Origin: Propionicimonas sp.
GTDB taxonomy: Bacteria > Actinomycetota > Actinomycetes > Propionibacteriales > Propionibacteriaceae
Length of the DNA stretch: 6,107 nt
Direction of reading: 5' to 3'
Assembly: GCA_031119515.1 (NCBI GenBank)
Contig: JAVHXR010000143.1
Coordinates: 1 to 6,107, forward strand
The position numbers were made by a program, and so were the translations under genes. The notes under the pieces were generated by a model. The model searched no databases. It was given only the letters and a program-made list of their open reading frames with translations, and was not told where the DNA came from. The stretch's first letter is position 1. Each line of letters starts with the position of its first letter. Shown here in pieces: positions 1 through 6,107 of the stretch.

Positions 1-60
1 GGCTGGCCCTCGACCACAAAGGCTGGCCCTCGACCACAAAGGCCGGCCCTCGACACACCC
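1..60 (+). repeat. Repeat block A: three direct 20-bp units
   Basis: Two identical 20-bp units (1-20 and 21-40, GGCTGGCCCTCGACCACAAA) are followed by a diverged third (41-60) that keeps GG.CGGCCCTCGAC and then drifts. The array touches the left edge, so it may hold more units outside the window. The units are contiguous, with no spacers. The 20-bp period is not a multiple of three, which argues against a coding repeat. The same core recurs inverted at 121-177 and direct again at 182-213. The function is unknown. It could be a dispersed intergenic repeat family, a set of protein-binding sites, or part of a transcribed structured element. Confidence 0.85.
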
Positions 61-120
61 GGGGACGAACGCCGAGCACACCCACTGACCCGCCGCGCCC
101 CAGAACGCGCACACCCGCAC
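61..120. other. Spacer between repeat blocks
   Basis: This 60-bp GC-rich stretch separates block A from block B. I see no ORF with coding character, no clear -10 or -35 element and no SOS-box palindrome. The 7-mer CACACCC occurs at 77-83 and 110-116, and also at 54-60 in the decayed third unit of block A. This may be low-complexity drift rather than a site. An lhr promoter could lie here or further upstream, but the sequence does not show it. Confidence 0.4.
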
Positions 121-177
121 CACCGACAGCCAGCCTTCATCACCGACAGCCAGCCTTCATCACCGACAGCCAGCCCC
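121..177 (-). repeat. Repeat block B: three inverted 20-bp units
   Basis: Units at 121-140 and 141-160 are identical (CACCGACAGCCAGCCTTCAT). A third at 161-177 matches for its first 15 bases and then changes to CC. Read on the minus strand, each unit contains GGCTGGC, two variable bases, then TCG, which is the core of block A (GGCTGGC CC TCG). The rest of the unit differs, so block B is a related subfamily in opposite orientation, not a simple inverted copy of A. The period is again 20 bp without spacers. The function is unknown. Confidence 0.85.
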
Positions 178-193
178 TGGGGGCTGGCCCTCG
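164..193. other. Hairpin at the B/C repeat junction
   Basis: A perfect 9-bp inverted repeat, GCCAGCCCC at 169-177 and GGGGCTGGC at 180-188, is separated by two bases. In practice it would fold as an 8-bp stem with a 4-nt loop. Beyond a 2x2 mismatch, CGA (164-166) and TCG (191-193) extend the pairing. It arises because reverse unit B3 meets forward unit C1 head to head. No T-run follows on either side, so it is not a canonical intrinsic terminator. It lies about 25-55 nt before the possible lhr start codons and could form in the 5' leader if transcription begins upstream. Confidence 0.6.
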
Positions 194-213
194 ACGACAG
201 AGGCTGGCCCTCG
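182..213 (+). repeat. Repeat block C: one and a half direct 20-bp units
   Basis: The unit at 182-201 (GGCTGGCCCTCGACGACAGA) differs from the block A unit at only two of 20 positions. A second unit begins exactly 20 bp later at 202 and matches through GGCTGGCCCTCG (202-213) before diverging. Keeping both sequence and period across a 120-bp interruption links blocks A and C to one family. The block ends a few bases before the most upstream possible lhr start (218), so it sits where a ribosome-binding site or leader would be expected. Confidence 0.8.
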
Positions 214-217
214 GCGG

Positions 218-3200
218 GTGTCGGCGGGCGATGGCAGAGTGGAGTCCGTGACGGCCGACGTCCTCGAACGCTTCTCCGCCGCGACCGCGGCGTGGTTCCG
301 AAGCAACTTCGCCGCGCCCACGCCCGCCCAGGCGGGGGCGTGGGAATCGATCTCCACCGGCCGGCACGCCCTGGTGGTGGCACCGACCGGGTCGGGCAAG
401 ACCCTCGCCGCCTTCCTGTGGGCGCTCGACCGGCTGACGACCACCCCGCCGCAGGATCCGGCCGCCCGCTGCCGGGTGCTCTACATCTCGCCACTGAAGG
501 CTCTGGCAGTCGACGTCGAGCGCAACCTGCGTTCGCCGCTGGTCGGGATCGGGCACGCCGCCGACCGGCTCGGCCTCGCCCGTCCCGACCTGCGGGTGGC
601 CGTCCGCTCCGGCGACACCCCGGCCGAGGAGCGGCGCTCCTTCACCCGCAAGCCGCCCGACATCCTGATCACCACCCCCGAGTCGCTGTTCCTGCTGCTC
701 ACCTCCGCGGCCCGCGAGGCGCTGCGCGGGATCGAGACTGTGATCATCGACGAGGTGCACGCCGTCGCAGGGACGAAGCGCGGCGCCCACCTCGCCCTCA
801 GTCTCGAGCGGCTGGACGCGCTGCTGGCCCGGCCGGCCCAGCGAATCGGGCTGTCGGCGACCGTCCGCCCGATCGAGGAGGTGGCGCGCTTCCTGGCCGG
901 CGGCCGCGGGGTGGACGTGGTGGCGCCGCCCAGCGAGAAGCGCTGGCAGCTGGATGTCGTGGTGCCGGTCCCCGACCTCGCCGCGATCGGGGACGCGCCT
1001 CCCGACCTGTCCGGCCAGGCCACCGCCGATCCGCAGCGGACGTCGGTGTGGCCGCACGTGGAGGAACGGATCCTCGACCTGGTCACTGCCCACCGCTCCA
1101 CGCTGGTCTTCGCCAACTCACGGCGACTGGCCGAACGCCTCACCGCCCGGCTGAACGAGCTGTGGTGGGAACGCACTACCGGCGAGGCGCCCGATGGCGT
1201 CGGCAGTGGCGGCTTCGAGCGGCTGTACCGGCCCAACCGTGACCGCCCACCGGCGGAGGTGATGGGCCAGGCCGGCCAGACCCGTCCCAACCCGGACGCC
1301 GATCGGGCCAACCCTGGCGCCGCCCTGGGGGCACCGGCGGTGGTCGCCAGGGCACACCACGGCTCGGTCAGCCGGGAGCAGCGCCAGCAGATCGAGGAGG
1401 ACCTGAAGTCCGGGCGCCTGCCCGCCGTCGTCGCGACGTCGAGCCTTGAGCTCGGGATCGACATGGGCGCCGTCGACCTGGTGGTGCAGGTCGAGGCGCC
1501 GCCGTCGGTGGCCTCAGGGCTGCAGCGGGTCGGACGCGCGGGGCACCAGGTCGGCGCGATCTCCCACGGCGTGCTCTTCCCCAAGTTCCGCGGTGACCTG
1601 GTGCAGACCGCCGTCACCGTGGAACGGATGCGCGCCGGCGAGATCGAGGCGCTGCACATCCCCGCCAACCCGCTGGACGTACTGGCCCAGCAGGTGGTCG
1701 CGATGGTCGCCCTGGACAGCTGGACAGTCGACGAGCTGGAGTCGCTGGTGCGCCGGGCGGCACCGTTCACGGGGCTGAGCCGTCCGGTGCTGGAGTCCGT
1801 CCTCGACATGCTCAGTGGCCGGTACCCGTCCGACGACTTCGCCGAGCTCCGGCCGCGGCTGGTGTGGGACCGGGTGGCCGGGACGCTCACCGGCCGGCGC
1901 AACGCGCAACGGCTGGCGGTCACCAGCGGCGGCACCATCCCCGACCGCGGCCTGTACGGGGTGTTCCTGGCGGGCGAGGGCGAGGGACGCCGGGTCGGCG
2001 AGCTCGACGAGGAGATGGTCTACGAGTCCCGGGTGGGGGACGTCTTCGCTCTCGGCACCAGCAGCTGGCGGATCGAGCAGATCACCCACGACCGGGTGCT
2101 CGTCACCCCGGCCCCCGGGGTGCCGGCAAGGCTGCCGTTCTGGAAGGGCGACACCCTCGGCCGCCCGGCGGAACTCGGCCGTGCCCTCGGCGGGTTCGTC
2201 CGGGAACTCTCCGGGCTGGGCCCCGAGGCGGCCCGCGACCGGGTCGCGACCGCGGGCCTGGACGCCTGGGCGACCGACAACCTGGTCGGCTACCTCGCCG
2301 AGCAGGCCGAGGCGACCGGGAAGCTCCCCACCGACCGGCAACTGGTCGTCGAGCGTTTCCGTGACGAGCTCGGCGACTGGCAGGTGGTGGTGCATTCCCC
2401 CTACGGCTCCCAGGTCCACGCCCCGTGGGCCCTGGTCGTCGCCGCCCGGCTGCGGGAGCGCTACGGCGTGGACGTCCAGGCGATGCACGCCGACGACGGG
2501 CTGGTGTTCCGGCTGCCCGACACCGAATGGCTCGAGGACGCGGACGACACCGCCACCCGGCATCGCCGTGGCAGGGCCGGCGAGCAGGCCCAGGAGCTGC
2601 TCGAGCTGCTCTTCCCCGATCCCGACGAGATCGCGGCGGCGGTCACCGAACAACTCGGCGGCTCGGCGCTGTTCGCCGCCCGCTTCCGGGAGTGTGCCGG
2701 ACGGGCGCTGCTGCTGCCCCGCCGCCGTCCCGACCGCCGCCAGGCGTTGTGGCAGCAGCGCCAGCGCTCCGCCCAGCTGCTGGAGGTGGCAAGCCAGTAC
2801 CCCAGCTTCCCGATCGTGCTCGAGACCGTCCGGGAGTGCATCAACGACGTCTTCGACGTGCCGGCTCTGGCCGACCTGCTTCGCGGGGTCCGCTCCCGCC
2901 GGATCACCACCGTCGTCGTGGACACCCCGCGGGCGTCCCCGTTCGCGTCGTCGCTGCTGTTCGGCTATGTCGCCCAGTTCCTCTACGAGGGCGACTCGCC
3001 ACTGGCCGAGCGGCGGGCCGCGGCGCTCGCGCTCGACCCGACCCTGCTGGCCGACCTGCTGGGGACGGCGGAGGGGCTCGCCCTGGCCGACCTGCTCGAT
3101 CCCGAGGCGCTCAGCCGCACCGAGCGCGAGCTCCAGCACCTGGCCGACGGACGGCGGGCGCGGGATGCAGACGAGGTCACCGACGTGCTGCGCGCGCTCG

Positions 3201-4957
3201 GGCCGCTCCCGCTCGGGGCGCTGCAGGCCCGCTGCGAGCTCCCGGACGCCGTCGAGGGCTGGCTCGATGCGCTCGAACGCGACCGCCGCGTGGTCCGGGC
3301 CCGGGTCGGGTCGGCGACTGCCTGGGCGGCCGCCGAGGATGCCGGACGGCTGCGGGACGCGCTCGGGGCGGCGCTGCCGCCCGGCCTTCCCGACGCCTTC
3401 CTCTCTCCCGTCGAGGACCCGCTGGGCGACCTCGCGATGCGCTACGCCCGCACTCACGCACCGTTCACCGCCGGCGAGCTGGCCGCCACGCTCGGCCTGG
3501 CGCCGGCCGTCGCCCGCGACGTGCTGCGCAGGCTCGGCTCGGCCGGACGGCTGGTGGAGGGCGAGCTCCGCCCGCCCGGGTGGACCCCGACCGGCGTCAA
3601 CTCCCCCGGCGGTCCCGAGTTCTGCGACCAGCGCGTGCTGCAGGTGCTGCGACGGCGCTCGGTGGCGGCGCTGCGGGACGCGGTCGAACCGGTGTCGACC
3701 CGCGACTTCGCCCGCTTCCTGCCCAGTTGGCAGGGCCTGGGCGAGCTCCGCGGCACCGACGGCGTGCTCCGCGCTGTCGAGCAGCTGGCCGGGGTGCCGC
3801 TGCCGGCCAGCGCGATCGAGTCCCTCGTCCTCCCGGCCAGGGTGCGCGACTACCGTCCGGCGATGCTGGACGAACTCACCGCCGGCGGGGAGGTGCTGTG
3901 GCAGGGCCACGGCGCCGTCGCCGGCGGCGACGGCTGGGTGTCGCTGCACCCGGCCGAGGGGGCGGAGGGGACGCTCGCCGTGCCTGACTCGGGTGGACTA
4001 GGTGAGCCCGCCCGCCGGGTACTGGAGCTGCTGGGCAATGGTGGCGGCCACTTCTTCCGGACCCTCGCCGACCAGGTCGACGCCGGCGGCGAGAGCGCAC
4101 TGTCCGATGCGCTGTGGGAGCTGGTGTGGGCGGGCTGGATCACCAACGACACCCTCGCTCCGCTGCGCGCCCACCTCGGCGAGGCCTCCACCACCCACCG
4201 TTCCCGGCCCGCCAGCCCGCGCGGCCGCTACGGCCGTGGACTGGCGCGTCCGCTCCCCCGCAGGGTTGGGCCGCCCAGCGCGGCCGGGCGGTGGTCTGCC
4301 CTGCCCGAGCCTGACACCGACCCGACAACCCGGTCGTTCGCCACCGCCGAGGCCCTGCTCGACAGGTACGGCGTGGTGACCCGTGGCAGCGTCGCGGCCG
4401 AAGGCGTCACGGGCGGGTTCGCCGGGGTCTACCGGGTCCTGGCTGCCGCCGAGGACGCCGGCCGGGTGCGCCGCGGCTACTTCGTCGAGCACCTCGGCGC
4501 CGCCCAGTTCGCGGCGGTGGGAGCTGTCGATCGGCTGCGGGCGTTCTCGCGTCCGCTGTCGGAGGCGCCCGGCACCGAGGCCCTGGTGCTGGCTGCCTGC
4601 GACCCGGCGAACCCCTACGGTGCGGCCGTCGGCTGGCCCAGCCGGCCCGCGGCCGGGGACACCCGTGGCCACCAGCCGGCCCGCAAGGCCGGGGCGCTGG
4701 TGGTACTGGTCGACGGCGAGCTGGTCCTGTACGTCGAGCGCGGCGGACGAACGCTGCTCTCGTGGGGGGAGGACGCCACGCTGCTCGCCCCTGCCGCTGC
4801 CGCCCTGGCCGGGGCCGTCCATTCCGGCGCGCTCGGCAAGCTGCTGGTCGGCAAGGTGGACGGCGAGGCCGTCCTCGGCGGTAGCCACCCGCTGGCGACC
4901 GCGCTGGAGCAGGCCGGCTTCCGGCTGACCCCGCGCGGCCTGGTGCTGAGGCGGTGA
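218..4957 (+). CDS. lhr: Lhr, large superfamily 2 ATP-dependent helicase
   Basis: This is a 1579-residue Lhr. Family members are ATP-driven 3'-to-5' ssDNA translocases that unwind RNA:DNA and act in DNA damage tolerance. Visible RecA-fold motifs: PTPAQ 34-38, Walker A APTGSGKT 55-62, SPLKAL 91-96, TTPESL 152-157, DEVH 178-181, SAT 213-215, LVFANSRR 296-303, RAHHGS 378-383, SSLELGID 408-415, QRVGRAGH 436-443. A winged helix and the Lhr-specific domain follow; W617 sits in the segment holding the DNA-stacking tryptophan of M. smegmatis Lhr. From about 870, the C-terminal region matches the multi-winged-helix module and ends with the DPANPYGAA signature (1462-1470). The R/P-rich stretch 1325-1370 looks like an inter-module linker. 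Length is slightly above the roughly 1500 usual in mycobacteria, and nothing is broken. In-frame GTGs at 218, 239 and 248 compete as start. None has a good Shine-Dalgarno; family N-termini would favour 239 or 248. Cytoplasmic. Confidence 0.95.
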   Translation: MSAGDGRVESVTADVLERFSAATAAWFRSNFAAPTPAQAGAWESISTGRHALVVAPTGSGKTLAAFLWALDRLTTTPPQDPAARCRVLYISPLKALAVDVERNLRSPLVGIGHAADRLGLARPDLRVAVRSGDTPAEERRSFTRKPPDILITTPESLFLLLTSAAREALRGIETVIIDEVHAVAGTKRGAHLALSLERLDALLARPAQRIGLSATVRPIEEVARFLAGGRGVDVVAPPSEKRWQLDVVVPVPDLAAIGDAPPDLSGQATADPQRTSVWPHVEERILDLVTAHRSTLVFANSRRLAERLTARLNELWWERTTGEAPDGVGSGGFERLYRPNRDRPPAEVMGQAGQTRPNPDADRANPGAALGAPAVVARAHHGSVSREQRQQIEEDLKSGRLPAVVATSSLELGIDMGAVDLVVQVEAPPSVASGLQRVGRAGHQVGAISHGVLFPKFRGDLVQTAVTVERMRAGEIEALHIPANPLDVLAQQVVAMVALDSWTVDELESLVRRAAPFTGLSRPVLESVLDMLSGRYPSDDFAELRPRLVWDRVAGTLTGRRNAQRLAVTSGGTIPDRGLYGVFLAGEGEGRRVGELDEEMVYESRVGDVFALGTSSWRIEQITHDRVLVTPAPGVPARLPFWKGDTLGRPAELGRALGGFVRELSGLGPEAARDRVATAGLDAWATDNLVGYLAEQAEATGKLPTDRQLVVERFRDELGDWQVVVHSPYGSQVHAPWALVVAARLRERYGVDVQAMHADDGLVFRLPDTEWLEDADDTATRHRRGRAGEQAQELLELLFPDPDEIAAAVTEQLGGSALFAARFRECAGRALLLPRRRPDRRQALWQQRQRSAQLLEVASQYPSFPIVLETVRECINDVFDVPALADLLRGVRSRRITTVVVDTPRASPFASSLLFGYVAQFLYEGDSPLAERRAAALALDPTLLADLLGTAEGLALADLLDPEALSRTERELQHLADGRRARDADEVTDVLRALGPLPLGALQARCELPDAVEGWLDALERDRRVVRARVGSATAWAAAEDAGRLRDALGAALPPGLPDAFLSPVEDPLGDLAMRYARTHAPFTAGELAATLGLAPAVARDVLRRLGSAGRLVEGELRPPGWTPTGVNSPGGPEFCDQRVLQVLRRRSVAALRDAVEPVSTRDFARFLPSWQGLGELRGTDGVLRAVEQLAGVPLPASAIESLVLPARVRDYRPAMLDELTAGGEVLWQGHGAVAGGDGWVSLHPAEGAEGTLAVPDSGGLGEPARRVLELLGNGGGHFFRTLADQVDAGGESALSDALWELVWAGWITNDTLAPLRAHLGEASTTHRSRPASPRGRYGRGLARPLPRRVGPPSAAGRWSALPEPDTDPTTRSFATAEALLDRYGVVTRGSVAAEGVTGGFAGVYRVLAAAEDAGRVRRGYFVEHLGAAQFAAVGAVDRLRAFSRPLSEAPGTEALVLAACDPANPYGAAVGWPSRPAAGDTRGHQPARKAGALVVLVDGELVLYVERGGRTLLSWGEDATLLAPAAAALAGAVHSGALGKLLVGKVDGEAVLGGSHPLATALEQAGFRLTPRGLVLRR
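4948..4951 (+). promoter_or_regulatory. Ribosome binding site of nei2
   Basis: GAGG, within GAGGCGG, lies nine bases before the GTG at 4961, inside the last codons of lhr. This supports the GTG at 4961 as the nei2 start. That start is also fixed by the family: the mature protein must begin with Pro-Glu, because the N-terminal proline is the nucleophile. A site within the upstream gene, with only three bases between stop and start, suggests translational coupling. Confidence 0.6.
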
Positions 4958-4960
4958 GCC

Positions 4961-5839
4961 GTGCCCGAGGGTGACGCGGTCTGGCGGACGGCCCGGCGGC
5001 TGCACGAGGCGCTCGCCGGGCGGGTCCTGCTGGCCGCGGACCTGCGCTGGCCGAACCTGAGCACGGCGAGGCTGGCCGGGGTCGGGGTGGACGAGGTGGT
5101 GCCGCGCGGCAAGCACCTGCTGGCACGGTTCGACAACGGCTGGACGCTGCACTCCCACCTTCGGATGGACGGTTCCTGGGTGGTCGAGCCGACCGCGACG
5201 CCGCCGCGCCGGGTGGCCCCCCGCAGGTCCGGCGGGCGACCGGAGTCCCGGGGTGGCGGGTTCGTGCGCGCCGTCCTGGTCGGGCCGGAGTGGACCGCGA
5301 TCGGCGTCGACCTCGGCATGCTGGATCTGGTCCGCACCGATCGCGAGCACACCCTGGTCGGGCACCTCGGGCCCGACCTGCTCGATCCCGGCTTCGACGC
5401 CGGACTCGCCGTCACCAACCTCGCCGCCGCGGAGGGGACGGTCGGCGCCGCGCTGCTCGACCAGTCCAACCTTGCAGGGATCGGCACGATCTGGGCGTCC
5501 GAGACCCTGTTCGCCGAGCGGGTTCCGCCCTGGACGCCGGTCCGCGACGTCCCGTCCGAACGGCTGGCCAGGATCGTGGAGCGGGCGCGGATGCTACTGA
5601 CCGGCAGTATCCAGCACCCGGTCCCCACCTCGACCGGGGTGCGCCAGCCGGGCCGCACCACCTACGTCCACGGCCGGTCGGGACGGCCGTGCCGGCGCTG
5701 TGGCGCCACCGTCCGGGTGGCGTCGATCGGCGCGGCGACCAGGGAGCGTCCGATGTTCTACTGCCCCGGCTGCCAGGGCGGGCTCGGGCCGACCGACGAC
5801 GGCCGGCCGATCGGCCCGCTCGGGGCGCTGCGGCGCTGA
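4961..5839 (+). CDS. nei2: Nei2-type DNA glycosylase/AP lyase (Fpg/Nei family)
   Basis: This 292-residue base-excision repair enzyme removes oxidised bases and nicks the abasic strand. Family hallmarks are complete. Pro2-Glu3 after the initiator Met supply the Schiff-base nucleophile and catalytic acid. K51 in RGKH is the conserved beta-strand lysine. HLRMDG (66-71) carries the void-filling Met. The helix-two-turn-helix with the DNA-contacting Asn is at about 163-185 (N170). A zinc finger has C244, C247, C268 and C271, with R263 in the finger loop. The gene begins three bases after lhr and uses a GTG, so it is probably co-transcribed and coupled. M. tuberculosis has the same order (Rv3296 lhr, Rv3297 nei). 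Oddities: an R/P/G-rich insertion at about 77-100, and about 20 residues after the finger, where many relatives end near CQ. The 3' 246 bp overlap the open frame of the convergent transporter. Exact lesion preference cannot be read from sequence. Confidence 0.93.
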   Translation: MPEGDAVWRTARRLHEALAGRVLLAADLRWPNLSTARLAGVGVDEVVPRGKHLLARFDNGWTLHSHLRMDGSWVVEPTATPPRRVAPRRSGGRPESRGGGFVRAVLVGPEWTAIGVDLGMLDLVRTDREHTLVGHLGPDLLDPGFDAGLAVTNLAAAEGTVGAALLDQSNLAGIGTIWASETLFAERVPPWTPVRDVPSERLARIVERARMLLTGSIQHPVPTSTGVRQPGRTTYVHGRSGRPCRRCGATVRVASIGAATRERPMFYCPGCQGGLGPTDDGRPIGPLGALRR

Positions 5840-6107
5840 GGCCCGCTGGCTGCCGAGCCCGATCCCGGCCAGCACGAGGGCGACGCCCAGCAGTTGCGGC
5901 CAGCTCAGCTCTTCCCCGGCGAGCGCCACGCCGAGGAACAGCCCGGTGACGGGGTTGAGCAGGCCCACGATCCCGACCGTCCCCGCGCTCAGCCGCGCGA
6001 GGCCGGTGAACCAGCAGACAAAGGCGAGGGCGGTCGCGACCAGGCTGAGGAAGCCGAACCCGGCCAGCGCCGGGCCGTCGAGCACCGGGGGCGCGCCCTC
6101 CGCGATG
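5594..6107 (-). CDS. EamA/DMT-family transporter, C-terminal part (partial)
   Basis: This is a partial gene on the minus strand whose start lies beyond the right edge; about 170 codons are visible. The first 90 visible residues look like the end of the second EamA repeat of a ten-helix drug/metabolite-type permease. Hydrophobic segments fall at about 13-33, 41-62 and 69-86, and the family pattern is present: LLNPVTG (49-55), a conserved Glu in GEEL (64-67) and QLLGVALVLAG before the end. Members are inner-membrane exporters or importers of small metabolites; the substrate cannot be inferred. The recognisable domain ends near SQRAS, just where nei2 ends, but no stop occurs there. The frame continues about 80 codons antisense to nei2, giving an R/A/P/G-rich tail that ends opposite a rare CTA leucine codon (5594-5596). 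That tail is probably a by-product of antisense register. A frameshift or assembly error near 5840 is possible, although no frame offers an immediate stop. Confidence 0.75.
   Translation of the reverse strand, partial: IAEGAPPVLDGPALAGFGFLSLVATALAFVCWFTGLARLSAGTVGIVGLLNPVTGLFLGVALAGEELSWPQLLGVALVLAGIGLGSQRASAPQRPERADRPAVVGRPEPALAAGAVEHRTLPGRRADRRHPDGGATAPARPSRPAVDVGGAARLAHPGRGGDRVLDTAGQ

Noticed and set aside
121..177. PafBC-dependent (RecA-NDp type) damage promoter, because minus-strand units read TGTCGGTG, resembling the upstream half of that motif
   Set aside because: There is no TAnnnT element at the expected distance, the orientation points away from lhr, and the match is repeated in every unit as part of the 20-bp repeat.
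1..213. CRISPR array
   Set aside because: Units are contiguous 20-mers without unique spacers, orientation alternates, and no cas gene is present.
61..280. LexA SOS box ahead of lhr
   Set aside because: GAAC at 67-70 and CGAAC at 266-270 lack a properly spaced GTTC partner.
140..1093. Minus-strand open frame starting inside repeat block B
   Set aside because: It runs opposite the helicase motifs of lhr, its product is biased and featureless, and its start lies in a non-coding repeat.
1175..1350. Insertion between helicase motifs of Lhr (residues about 320-377) as a foreign domain
   Set aside because: Mycobacterial Lhr proteins, as I recall them, also have a variable low-complexity stretch before the RAHHGS motif, so it is probably a normal family loop.
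1514..3949. Long minus-strand open frame (811 codons) opposite lhr
   Set aside because: It is in exact codon register with lhr, where antisense stops need sense TTA, CTA or TCA; these are nearly absent at this GC content. Its end is set by a rare TCA (S433). The product is low complexity (G/R/P/H/Q) with no recognisable domain.
3998..5365. Minus-strand open frame (455 codons) spanning the lhr–nei2 junction
   Set aside because: Same antisense register effect in both genes; it ends opposite a rare CTA codon (L1261 of Lhr). No domain is visible, and lhr and nei2 carry full family motifs on the other strand.

Overview
The window comes from a very GC-rich chromosome and looks actinobacterial. Codon third positions are almost all G or C, and several starts are GTG. 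The gene pair lhr–nei2 is arranged as in mycobacteria (Rv3296–Rv3297 in M. tuberculosis). I cannot name the genus. A member of the Propionibacteriales or a nearby order would fit, but that is inference.

Layout: positions 1-217 contain no gene I can support. They are filled mostly by a cluster of 20-bp repeat units around a GGCTGGC..TCG core, in three blocks of alternating orientation (forward 1-60, reverse 121-177, forward 182-213), with a strong hairpin where the last two meet. Positions 218-4957 encode a full-length Lhr helicase on the plus strand. Three bases later, 4961-5839 encodes a Nei/Fpg-family DNA glycosylase/AP lyase (Nei2 type). On the opposite strand, the C-terminal part of an EamA/DMT-type membrane transporter enters from the right edge, and its frame stays open 246 bp into nei2, giving a tail-to-tail overlap.

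How the genes work together: Lhr is a 3'-to-5' ssDNA-dependent translocase and RNA:DNA helicase linked to DNA damage resistance in mycobacteria. Nei2 removes oxidised bases and cleaves the abasic site. The 3-nt spacing implies one transcript and probable translational coupling, so this is a DNA-repair operon. The transporter is convergent and functionally unrelated as far as can be seen.

No tRNA, rRNA, CRISPR array, transposase, phage gene or defence system is visible. The genes are ordinary. The least explained part is the repeat cluster upstream of lhr.
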